This document shows positions 33,475 to 40,451 of a DNA stretch of 64,000 bases, piece after piece (the stretch's first letter is position 1; every line of letters starts with the position of its first letter). The DNA comes from Chryseobacterium indologenes (GTDB lineage Bacteria > Bacteroidota > Bacteroidia > Flavobacteriales > Weeksellaceae). The DNA lies in the NCBI GenBank assembly GCA_001013295.1, contig LAZY01000066.1, positions 42,523 through 106,522 of the forward strand, written 5' to 3'. A program made the translations under genes and the position numbers. A model generated the notes under the pieces. It was not told the DNA's origin. It worked only from the letters and a program-made list of their open reading frames with translations, and did no database searches.

Positions 33475-34425
33475 TTATCCGGTAATCTGTCCGGGAAGGA
33501 TTTTCTTTCCGTGGGCATGGACTCTTTTTGAGGTAGATTGTTCAAAGTAAAAATTAGTGATGTTCCAAACGATCATAATGGCTGAGAAATAATAAAGATT
33601 GAGAACGATAGCAATCCCTAAATGCATAGCAACGGTAAAGAAAAGCCATGCTTTCTGAGTTGGTTTGTACCAGATAAAGAACGGATAACACATCTCGACG
33701 AGAATGGTGCTACAGCCGATTATTATTAAAAGATAATGATGTTCTGCAAGCCAGCTGAAATCAATATTCAGATCTCTGTTGGAATAAGGAAGGTGAATGG
33801 CTTTCCAGATCGATTCGCCGTTCCACCAGTTGAAGCCAAGAGCTTTATCTAAACCGGAAAAAAAATAAGCGATAGAAATATGAATCTGGAAGAGTCTCTT
33901 GACAGGGGTTATATTAATATCTTTTGGTTTTTTACCGAATATGACGTTTTTTAGAGAAAAGCTGTTGTCACAAGGAAATAGTGTCAGGTAAAACAAAGAC
34001 ATGCTCGTAAAGAAATCAGCTCCATAGGCAAAAAAAGAACTTCCTTTTAATAAGGCAATCTGGAGTAAAAGTAATAAGATAGCCGAGATTCTGGAGTAAA
34101 ATCCTGTGATGATAAAAATGCATAACGTAATAAATATGGCTTTGAAAGCAATAACCGTTGTGGATTCTTGAATACCAAAGGAATATAAAAAGTTAATTAT
34201 CTTCGGGAATGTAATCAGCCAGTCAGGAGTGAAGACATTCATAATATCCTGTGGAATAATGCTGCTGCTTGAAAACAGAGTGTCAAAATCTGCTATTACA
34301 GCCATGAACTGTAGCAGGATAATAATTCCTATAGACAGTCTGAAGAAGCTCAGAAACTCAGTCTGATGATCATGCTTGAAAAAGAAACTTTCAATTCTGC
34401 TATAGATCAGGTTTAGTTTTTTCAT
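33475..34425 (-). CDS. HTTM-domain membrane protein
   Basis: ATG at 34425 (MKKLNLIYSRIESFFF) is chosen: it lies 4 bases after the stop of the upstream gene, while the longer frame (start 34449) overlaps that gene by 20 bases. The protein (316 residues) has about seven hydrophobic segments, with FFRLSIGIIILLQF near the N-terminus and HISIAYFFSGLDKALG followed by WWNGESIW in the middle, the pattern of HTTM proteins related to vitamin K-dependent gamma-carboxylase. Enzymatic activity unproven. It is the third gene of a minus-strand trio. Confidence 0.8.
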   Translation of the reverse strand: MKKLNLIYSRIESFFFKHDHQTEFLSFFRLSIGIIILLQFMAVIADFDTLFSSSSIIPQDIMNVFTPDWLITFPKIINFLYSFGIQESTTVIAFKAIFITLCIFIITGFYSRISAILLLLLQIALLKGSSFFAYGADFFTSMSLFYLTLFPCDNSFSLKNVIFGKKPKDINITPVKRLFQIHISIAYFFSGLDKALGFNWWNGESIWKAIHLPYSNRDLNIDFSWLAEHHYLLIIIGCSTILVEMCYPFFIWYKPTQKAWLFFTVAMHLGIAIVLNLYYFSAIMIVWNITNFYFEQSTSKRVHAHGKKILPGQITG

Positions 34426-34429
34426 CAGT

Positions 34430-35002
34430 TTAATGTTTGAATTCATCAATAAGAATAAAATTTTCAGTCATTTTTCCCTTTTTGAAATCTGCAATAGTAG
34501 GGTAGTCATACAAATAAAGCTTTGTGGTAACGCTTGTAGCCTTAGAATTTTCCTTCATTACATTTTCGGCGATCTGTTGAATGATGAGGTCCAGATACTT
34601 GTAATATTTTTTGTCATATCGGTTCTGATCAGAAATTTTATCAAGAAACATATTGAAAACAGTAGTGTATCTTACTCTGCTTTCTTTGCTTTTGAAAGAT
34701 GGTAACATTTTTTCTTCCAGAATAGTTCCTTTCTCGTCTTTTAATTCAAAGCTCATGACAAAGTCGCTGGCAACATTCGGAGCATAAAAACCATAGCCGG
34801 TATCAAAACCTGTATATGAGGTAAACATACTGACTGGCAATGATTGGGTGATATTTTCACAGGCCGTATATGTCAAAGGTTTCTGATAGGTTTTGTTTTC
34901 GTAATAAAAACCATAGTAGCCATCAAAAGTCCCTTTTAAGCCTATAATGAAGACGAGGAGCAATAATGTCAAAATTCCGGATAACTGAAGTTTTCTTTTC
35001 AT
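34430..35002 (-). CDS. Hypothetical membrane-anchored protein, partner of the HTTM protein
   Basis: ATG at 35002 (MKRKLQLSGILTLLLLVFIIG) places a single N-terminal TM at about 7-24; the longer frame to 35053 crosses an inverted-repeat arm. The 190-residue protein has a periplasmic domain (YTGFDTGYGFYAPNVASDFVMSF..., then YKYLDLIIQQIAENVMKENS). I recognise no family with certainty; similar proteins accompany HTTM genes in Bacteroidota. Stop is 4 bases before the HTTM start. Confidence 0.6.
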   Translation of the reverse strand: MKRKLQLSGILTLLLLVFIIGLKGTFDGYYGFYYENKTYQKPLTYTACENITQSLPVSMFTSYTGFDTGYGFYAPNVASDFVMSFELKDEKGTILEEKMLPSFKSKESRVRYTTVFNMFLDKISDQNRYDKKYYKYLDLIIQQIAENVMKENSKATSVTTKLYLYDYPTIADFKKGKMTENFILIDEFKH

Positions 35003-35018
35003 GGCAGTAATTTTTAAG

Positions 35019-35115
35019 AAAAGACTGTTCCGGAATACTCTTCCAAGTAACAATCAGAATCTGAAAACATTCCTTAGAATTGTTTAATGACCTATGTTTT
35101 CTGGAACAGTCTTTT
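35019..35115. repeat. 17-bp inverted repeat around a 63-bp loop
   Basis: Arms 35019-35035 and 35099-35115 match over 17 bases with one difference that becomes a G-U pair. They span the gap between the genes at 35121-35714 and 34430-35002. It may act as a terminator or attenuator between them, or be the edge pair of a tiny mobile element. Confidence 0.6.
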
Positions 35116-35120
35116 TAATG

Positions 35121-35714
35121 TTATTTGTAATTAACCAATACGCTGTTGAGTCTTACATTTATTTTCGGATCAATCGTCATATTGTTTTTCACAGATTTTA
35201 TGATCACGTTGGTAAGATTCTTTCTTCCCATTGTTGGCGGGCAAATTGTATATTCCTCAGCGCCTCTTACAGTCAGTTTGTTTAAAGAGGCTATATCCTT
35301 TTGGCTCAATAAAGCGGCATTAGTAGCAAACTGATTGTTTTGAATAGAGTAGTAATCAGTTCCCAGCTCTTTAGCTTCGTATTTTTTTAGAATTACATCT
35401 ACTTTGGTTCTTAAGTCTCCATATTTTTTCCAGTCGATGTTCGCTTTAAGCAGGCATCCCCGGATGACATACTGCCGATTGATTTTGTATACAATAAAAT
35501 TGGTTCCTAATCTGGCCTGGTGAAGGTTTTGAAGCTGTACCAGAGTTTTCATGTCTTCGTCTGAAATTTTTTTTACGTCTTTAATGATGTAATTGTTGTC
35601 TACGATGTAGTTGCCTTTTTCTTTATAAAAAGACATTTCCTGAGGTTTCAGTTGGGAAAAAATAATCACTAATCCCACGATTGTACCGATTAAAAATAAG
35701 GTTTTTGTTTTCAT
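35121..35714 (-). CDS. Hypothetical membrane-anchored protein
   Basis: A 197-residue protein with an N-terminal TM or signal anchor (MKTKTLFLIGTIVGLVIIF) and a periplasmic domain of mixed alpha/beta character that contains two cysteines (about C87 and C164). No family recognised. It is the first gene of the HTTM trio on the minus strand, 118 bases upstream of the second gene, with an inverted repeat in the gap. Association with HTTM is inferred from position only. Confidence 0.55.
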   Translation of the reverse strand: MKTKTLFLIGTIVGLVIIFSQLKPQEMSFYKEKGNYIVDNNYIIKDVKKISDEDMKTLVQLQNLHQARLGTNFIVYKINRQYVIRGCLLKANIDWKKYGDLRTKVDVILKKYEAKELGTDYYSIQNNQFATNAALLSQKDIASLNKLTVRGAEEYTICPPTMGRKNLTNVIIKSVKNNMTIDPKINVRLNSVLVNYK

Positions 35715-36457
35715 GTGGTTGTTTTTAGAATATCCCTACTCTATTTTAGGCTTTTCGGGTTCCTCCTTGATATGAGTATTTCATGGTTGGAAAACTTATA
35801 TCAAAGGTAGAAGCATAGGAGTATTTACCGATAAGTGTTTTTCCTGTTTTTGTGTAGGGATTTTAGCTTTTAAACCGAAACCATTAAGCATAAAAACTGT
35901 GGGATTAATACAAAATCCAATTTGTATGGTAAAATAGAGCCGTTTATTTTTCCTGAAGGTAGAGGAAGGTGACTCAGATTTTTTGCCTTACGCAGTTGTG
36001 AAGTACAGATTTGTGACTGAAAAAACTTTGTGAATATAGGTTAGTTGGATCATGTTCAAAAGCTGTGATAAAACAATTGAATACAGATCGATTATTCTAA
36101 ATTTTATAAACGTGAGGAATTAGAAATCAAATGTTTTACTTTATGAGGCTAAGAATAGAGCAGCTTATGTGTACGCTTCATAAAAATCAATGAAATTGAT
36201 TCCATCTTTGCTCCCTCGAAATATTACAGTATTAAAATAAAAACTTTGCGTTTAAAATCCTTCTCAAGAAAGATTAATTACTGTAAAGAACAGAACATTT
36301 TTTTCTATTCAGATAAACTCAACTTTTGCAACCGATCCTATTTGTTAACAAAACAAAGAAATTGATTGTACTTAAAAAAAATGATACAGGTTTTATTGCT
36401 GAATTGAAAAAGGAATCTATTGGGAAAATATAGAATTTTTTTTGAAAAGATATAAAA

Positions 36458-36489
36458 AAATAAATCCCGAAGGAGTACGGGATTTATTT
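36458..36489 (-). terminator. Terminator next to the possible small minus-strand gene
   Basis: A perfect 12-bp stem (36458-36469 with 36478-36489) and 8-base loop, followed on the minus strand by T-rich sequence; it begins 6 bases after the stop of the frame at 36495-36650. Confidence 0.75.
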
Positions 36490-36494
36490 AGTAA

Positions 36495-36650
36495 TCAAAT
36501 TAATTCTTCTTTTTTCAAGAGCGAAATAATTCGTCGCAAAAATGAATTGGATATTTCTGTCTTAGTTTTTTTTGCAGAAGAAAATGTTCTGCCTTTCGGC
36601 ATAACATTTTTTTGATTCCCATGGTTAGTTTGTGTCTCTCCTGCAATCAT
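36495..36650 (-). CDS. Possible 51-residue basic protein
   Basis: A frame from ATG 36650 to TGA 36497-36495 coding a Lys/Thr/Asn-rich protein that ends in an amphipathic, basic segment (SNSFLRRIISLLKKEELI). A second ATG (36602) would give 35 residues. Support comes from context rather than homology: a TAGCTTTG -7 box (36697-36690) about 40 bases upstream and a terminator 6 bases downstream. I do not recognise the protein. It may be a small regulator or a membrane-active peptide, or a chance frame. Confidence 0.35.
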   Translation of the reverse strand: MIAGETQTNHGNQKNVMPKGRTFSSAKKTKTEISNSFLRRIISLLKKEELI

Positions 36651-36689
36651 GTTATTTCTCTTAGTGTTTTTACCCCTTTGTTCTCTATG

Positions 36690-36716
36690 CAAAGCTATTA
36701 TTTATACTATAGCAAA
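36690..36716 (-). promoter_or_regulatory. Possible promoter of the small minus-strand gene
   Basis: TAGCTTTG on the minus strand (36697-36690) with TTTG at 36716-36713; the 15-base spacing is shorter than the usual 17-23. Confidence 0.4.
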
Positions 36717-36725
36717 AACATCCGT

Positions 36726-36761
36726 GTTTTCCCGGTATTTTACATGGGGTTTTCCCGGTAT
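36726..36761. repeat. 13-bp direct repeat, 23-bp period
   Basis: GTTTTCCCGGTAT occurs at 36726-36738 and again at 36749-36761, a spacing of 23 bp or about two helical turns. Such repeats are typical of sites for regulators that bind as head-to-tail dimers (for example LytTR-type). It lies between the two small divergent genes. Confidence 0.6.
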
Positions 36762-36863
36762 AATAACAGATAGGAGATGTTGATCAGGTAGGAATAAAAT
36801 TAATAGATAAGAATTTCACTTCATTCCTTGCAGTGTTTTTATTTGTAACTTATATTGAATCAG

Positions 36864-36894
36864 TTGTTTATTTAATTAAATAACATTATATTTA
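36864..36894 (+). promoter_or_regulatory. Promoter of the cysteine-rich peptide gene with palindromic spacer
   Basis: TTG (36864-36866), 20-base spacer, TATATTTA (36887-36894; one base from TAnnTTTG). The spacer contains a perfect 16-bp palindrome, TTATTTAATTAAATAA, at 36868-36883, a good place for a repressor. The 5' leader would be about 75 bases. Confidence 0.5.
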
Positions 36895-36973
36895 AATCCT
36901 TTTAAAGGGATATTTATTTAGACGAATCCGAAAATCTTCAAGAGTAGGAAATTAAAACCAAACCAAAATCATT

Positions 36974-37126
36974 ATGAAAAATTCAAAAAAACTTTCAAGA
37001 GCACAAATGAAAAGCTTACAGGGAGCTATCAATGGATGCAATCCACAAATAATCTGTCAGAAAAGCTCTGATTGCTGTCCGGGATGGGCATGCCCCGGAA
37101 AAAGGCAATATTGCATAGCGATTTAA
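36974..37126 (+). CDS. Cysteine-rich, knottin-like peptide with GG/GA-type leader
   Basis: A 50-residue product. Residues 1-18 (MKNSKKLSRAQMKSLQGA) look like a double-glycine-type leader (LSxxxMxxLxGA) of the kind found on Bacteroidota bacteriocin-like and other exported peptides; cleavage after Gly17-Ala18 is possible. The core has six cysteines at 22, 28, 34, 35, 40 and 47, spacing C-x5-C-x5-CC-x4-C-x6-C, which matches the inhibitor-cystine-knot pattern. It has its own promoter and a terminator 33 bases downstream. No peptidase-transporter or modifying enzyme is nearby. It may be an antimicrobial or signalling peptide; function is inferred. Too short for ordinary ORF calling. Confidence 0.75.
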   Translation: MKNSKKLSRAQMKSLQGAINGCNPQIICQKSSDCCPGWACPGKRQYCIAI

Positions 37127-37159
37127 TGATTTTTCTGTAACATAACAGATCTATCAGAG

Positions 37160-37189
37160 AAAAGAGGGATTAATTTCTCTCTTTTTTTG
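37160..37189 (+). terminator. Terminator of the cysteine-rich peptide gene
   Basis: Stem 37160-37169 with 37176-37185 (10 bp, one G-U), followed by a T-run to 37188. Confidence 0.7.
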
Positions 37190-37242
37190 TTAAACAGAGT
37201 GAATAGAACCGGAGGATTCAGGAAAGAAACTTTAAAATTCCG

Positions 37243-37250
37243 TAAATTTG
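37243..37250 (+). promoter_or_regulatory. -7 element for the O-methyltransferase gene
   Basis: TAAATTTG, exact -7 consensus, 16 bases upstream of the ATG at 37267; the -33 half is not obvious. Confidence 0.45.
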
Positions 37251-37266
37251 TTTAAAATAAAATGGT

Positions 37267-37914
37267 ATGAGTTTTTTTGAAGAAAAGAATCCTGAAATGG
37301 ATAGATATTTGGAAGCACACGCTTCTTCGGAAGCTGATATTCTGAAAAAGCTGAGAAGAGAGACTTATCAAAAAACAACGCAGCCGCATATGATCTCGGG
37401 ATACCAGCAGGGAAGGCTGCTCACAATAATTTCCCAGATGCTGAAACCGAAGAATGTTCTTGAGATAGGAACCTTTACCGGATATGCTACTTTATGTCTT
37501 GCATCAGGCTTGAGCAAAGACGGGAAAATTACAACCCTGGATGTGAATGAAGATCTGGCTTATCTGCCGAAAAAATACTTTGAAACCAGTGAATATGCAG
37601 ACCAGATTGATTTCAGACTTCAGGATGCCAAAGAATTTTTAAAAGAAACCGATGAGGTTTTTGACCTGATCTTTGTGGATGCTGACAAGGAAAATTATGC
37701 AGACTATTTCAGACTGATAAAGCCGCATACTCGATCAGGATCTGTGGTTTTGTTTGACAATGTTTTATGGTATGGAAAAGTATTGGAAGAAGATCCTAAG
37801 CAGAAATCCACTCAGTCTATCAAAGAATTAAACGATTTAGCGGCAAAAGACGAAGATTTTGAAAATCTTATTCTACCTTTGCGGGATGGGGTCAACTTTC
37901 TTCGTAGAAAGTAA
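37267..37914 (+). CDS. Class I SAM-dependent O-methyltransferase
   Basis: A 215-residue protein of the O-methyltransferase 3 family (catechol/caffeoyl-CoA type): VLEIGTFTGYATLCLA (SAM loop, about 61-76), TLDVNEDLAYLPKKYF, FDLIFVDADKENYADYF (metal-binding Asp, about 135-151) and VVLFDNVLWYGKV. Small divalent-metal-dependent methyltransferase of unknown substrate, cytoplasmic. It has its own -7 box; a large imperfect hairpin separates it from the NlpC/P60 gene downstream. Confidence 0.9.
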   Translation: MSFFEEKNPEMDRYLEAHASSEADILKKLRRETYQKTTQPHMISGYQQGRLLTIISQMLKPKNVLEIGTFTGYATLCLASGLSKDGKITTLDVNEDLAYLPKKYFETSEYADQIDFRLQDAKEFLKETDEVFDLIFVDADKENYADYFRLIKPHTRSGSVVLFDNVLWYGKVLEEDPKQKSTQSIKELNDLAAKDEDFENLILPLRDGVNFLRRK

Positions 37915-37921
37915 TTAAAAT

Positions 37922-37993
37922 ATTCAAAGATCAAAACATTTAAAGATTGCAGAAATCGTGTTTTTTAATCTTTAAATTATTCAATCTTTAAAT
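37922..37993. repeat. Imperfect 27-bp inverted repeat of 16-base units
   Basis: Left arm 37922-37948 and right arm 37967-37993 pair at 22 of 27 positions around an 18-base loop. Each arm is itself two copies of ATTYAAAGAT at 16-base period. It fills the gap between the O-methyltransferase and NlpC/P60 genes and may weaken read-through. Confidence 0.6.
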
Positions 37994-38002
37994 TGAGAGT
38001 TA

Positions 38003-38719
38003 ATGAATAAAGGAATTTGTATTGTTACAGTAGCACCAGTCCGTGCAGAGGGATCTGACAGGGCAGAGATTGTTACCGAGATATTGTTTGGAGAAAGTGC
38101 CGATATTTTGGAAGTGAATAAAAACTGGACCAAAATAAAAATGCATTATGATGGCTATGAAGGATGGATGGATACCAAACAGATAAAGCCTGTAACAGAC
38201 GAGGAAATTGCCAACAGAAAAACAACCGTGGTGACTGAAGATTTTTCTTCCGTACTGACGAATGATGGAAAGATGTTACTGTCAATGGGATCCGAAGTGG
38301 AATTTCCTGTAGTGGCATCAAGAAGAAGTCATGATGTAAGGGAAAGTATTGCCCTTACGGCCAAAGAATTCCTTAATATTCCTTACTTGTGGGGAGGAAA
38401 AAGTTTTTTTGCAGTAGATTGTTCCGGTTTTACCCAATTGGTCTATAAAGTTCATGGCATCAAAATCCCGAGAGACGCCTCACAGCAGGCTGAAGTAGGA
38501 GAAGCTCTTACCTTTGTGGAAGAAACACAACCGGGAGATCTTGCTTTCTTTGAAAATGATGAAGGGAAGATCATCCATGTAGGAATCATGCTGGAAAATC
38601 AGAAAATCATCCATGCCTCAGGAAAAGTGAGAATTGATACCCTGGATTCTACAGGAATTTTCAATAAAGAAATGAATAAGCATACTCATAAACTGAGAGT
38701 GCTTAGAAGTGTTGTTTAG
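38003..38719 (+). CDS. NlpC/P60 family cell-wall hydrolase with SH3 region
   Basis: A 238-residue C40 peptidase. The N-terminal part (about 5-60; VTVAPVRAEGSDRAEIVTEILFGE, then GWMDTKQI) is a bacterial SH3-type domain, and the C-terminal half is NlpC/P60 with catalytic Cys140 (VDCSGFTQLVYK), His192 (IIHVGIM) and His204. It cleaves gamma-D-Glu-diamino acid bonds in peptidoglycan stem peptides, probably muropeptide recycling since no signal peptide is seen. Ten bases upstream of the DUF1648 protein gene. Confidence 0.92.
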   Translation: MNKGICIVTVAPVRAEGSDRAEIVTEILFGESADILEVNKNWTKIKMHYDGYEGWMDTKQIKPVTDEEIANRKTTVVTEDFSSVLTNDGKMLLSMGSEVEFPVVASRRSHDVRESIALTAKEFLNIPYLWGGKSFFAVDCSGFTQLVYKVHGIKIPRDASQQAEVGEALTFVEETQPGDLAFFENDEGKIIHVGIMLENQKIIHASGKVRIDTLDSTGIFNKEMNKHTHKLRVLRSVV

Positions 38720-38729
38720 TACGAATAAT

Positions 38730-39200
38730 ATGAAAACTTCCAGAATACTTCTGATTGTAAATGCTCTTTTGCTTATTGTAATCTGGGCCTATACAGGGGT
38801 AAAGTATGCCGGATTGCCGGATATTATTCCTACCCATTTCGATTTTCAGGGTAATGTAGATGGAGAATCCGGAAAAGGAACGATCTGGGTACTTCCATGT
38901 ATTGCAACTTTTGTTTTTTTTATTTTCTGGAATGCACCCAGAAACCCTGATTCCCCTTTTGTAAATGTCCCTAAAAACTTTCGAAATAAAGAGTCACTGG
39001 GATTGTTTATGTTTTCTTTACAAATTCCTGTAATGATCTTATTTCTGGATATTATTGTTGAAAGTATCCGTGTGGCTGAAGGTAAGCAAACTGAGCTCAG
39101 CGATGCTATCTTCTTCATTCTGGGGTTGCTTTTTGCAGTGCTGGGAGTAGGAATGGTAATGGCTATCCGGGAAGGAAATAAAGAGGAATCTGACAACTAA
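38730..39200 (+). CDS. DUF1648-domain membrane protein
   Basis: ATG at 38730 (MKTSRILLIVNALLLIVIWAYTG) is chosen; the longer frame from 38709 overlaps the NlpC/P60 gene. The 156-residue protein has about four TM segments and the DUF1648 motif LPDIIPTHFDFQGNVDG (P..hFd..G..dg) following TM1. The family is found in SdpI-like immunity proteins and other small membrane proteins; function unknown. It ends 12 bases before the waaA start. Confidence 0.8.
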   Translation: MKTSRILLIVNALLLIVIWAYTGVKYAGLPDIIPTHFDFQGNVDGESGKGTIWVLPCIATFVFFIFWNAPRNPDSPFVNVPKNFRNKESLGLFMFSLQIPVMILFLDIIVESIRVAEGKQTELSDAIFFILGLLFAVLGVGMVMAIREGNKEESDN

Positions 39201-39212
39201 ATCAAACCAGAA

Positions 39213-40451
39213 TTGAAATTGCTTTACAACATATTTATAAACCTTCTGGCTTTCGGAATGAAAGTTTTCTCGCTATTTAATGATAAAACTAAAAAAGGCG
39301 TTGAGGGAAGGGAAGAATCTTTGCATAAAGTTCAGACTTCCTTTTCAAAGACGGATAAGGTCATCTGGATGCATGCGGCAAGTTTAGGGGAGTATGAACA
39401 GGGACTCCCTGTATTGGAAAAGCTTAAAGAAAAACTGCCGGATCATAAAATTCTGGTAACTTTTTTTTCTCCTTCAGGCTATGATAATGTTGTTAAAAAG
39501 AAACATATTGCAGATGTGATCTGCTACCTTCCATTTGATAAAAAAGCTACAGTAAAGGAGTTTGTATCACAATTTAATACTCAACTATTTTTTACGGTGA
39601 AGTATGATTACTGGTATAATCTGTTTGCGGAACTGAAAAACAGGAATACAAAAATTTATGTGATCTCTGCATTGTTCTATGAAAGACAATCCTTTTTTAC
39701 TTCTTATGGAAAATGGTTTGTGAGGCAGCTTCAGCAAAATGTAGATTGGTTCTTTCATCAGACACCGGTTTCTTTTGCCCTGGCTAAAAGTATAGGTCTG
39801 ACACAATCTTCTGTAACAGGAGATACCAGATTCGACAGGGTGAAACAACTTCGTGAGCGTGACAATCATGTTGGTCATATTACAGATTTTATAGGGGACC
39901 ATAAAGCCATAGTTTTTGGAAGTTCCTGGCAGGCAGAAGAGAAAATTGCAACAATCACCTATAGGAAAAATCCTTATTTAAAAATTATTATTGCACCTCA
40001 TGATCTGAAAAGAGTAGAGCATTTAAAAAATCTGTATCCTGAGGCGTTGTTGTATAGTGAAATAGAAACCAGTGAGCTATCGATTTCTGATTATCAGATT
40101 TTAATCATTGACAGTATTGGCCTGCTATCAAAACTGTATTCTTATGCAGATGTAGCTGTCGTAGGGGGTGGTTTTCATGATGCCGGTCTGCATAATATTT
40201 TGGAAGCTGCAACATTTGGTGTTCCTGTGGTTTTTGGCAATCATTACAAAAAGAATCCTGAAGCAGACGGGCTGATTGCTGCTGACGGAGGAAAAGCCTT
40301 CGCAGATGAATATGCCGCTGCTGAATTTGTTCTGTTTCTGACCAGCGAAGACCATGGAGAAGAACTTGTTTCCATGTCTCAGAATGCCCAGAAGTTCGTA
40401 GATGAAAAACCTGATTCTACCGCAATGATTCTGAAGAAAATTTTATCTTAA
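39213..40451 (+). CDS. waaA: 3-deoxy-D-manno-octulosonic acid transferase
   Basis: A 412-residue Kdo transferase (GT30). The start is TTG at 39213: MKLLYNIFINLLAFGMKVF gives the usual N-terminal membrane anchor, while the next ATG (39258) would remove it. Motifs: MHAASLGEYEQGLPVL (the catalytic Glu region), TFFSPSGYDNV, GSSWQAEE, IIAPHDLKRVEHL and GGGFHDAGLHNILEAATFGVPVVFG (donor site). It adds Kdo to lipid IV-A, the first inner-core step. It follows the DUF1648 gene by 12 bases and its 3' end overlaps the convergent gene at 40443 by 9 bases. Confidence 0.95.
   Translation: MKLLYNIFINLLAFGMKVFSLFNDKTKKGVEGREESLHKVQTSFSKTDKVIWMHAASLGEYEQGLPVLEKLKEKLPDHKILVTFFSPSGYDNVVKKKHIADVICYLPFDKKATVKEFVSQFNTQLFFTVKYDYWYNLFAELKNRNTKIYVISALFYERQSFFTSYGKWFVRQLQQNVDWFFHQTPVSFALAKSIGLTQSSVTGDTRFDRVKQLRERDNHVGHITDFIGDHKAIVFGSSWQAEEKIATITYRKNPYLKIIIAPHDLKRVEHLKNLYPEALLYSEIETSELSISDYQILIIDSIGLLSKLYSYADVAVVGGGFHDAGLHNILEAATFGVPVVFGNHYKKNPEADGLIAADGGKAFADEYAAAEFVLFLTSEDHGEELVSMSQNAQKFVDEKPDSTAMILKKILS

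Larger units (their letters stand above)
35715..37266. other. 1.55-kb gap with small genes and regulatory elements
   Basis: From 35715 to about 36450 there is no convincing gene on either strand; an open but start-less frame at 36317-36436 could be a decayed remnant. From 36458 the region holds a terminator, a possible 51-residue minus-strand gene, a 13-bp direct repeat, a promoter with a palindromic spacer, a cysteine-rich peptide gene and its terminator, each listed separately. Confidence 0.6.

Noticed and set aside
36317..36436. Open frame reading ...LIVLKKNDTGFIAELKKESIGKI before the terminator at 36458
   Set aside because: No ATG or plausible alternative start with promoter; at best a gene remnant.
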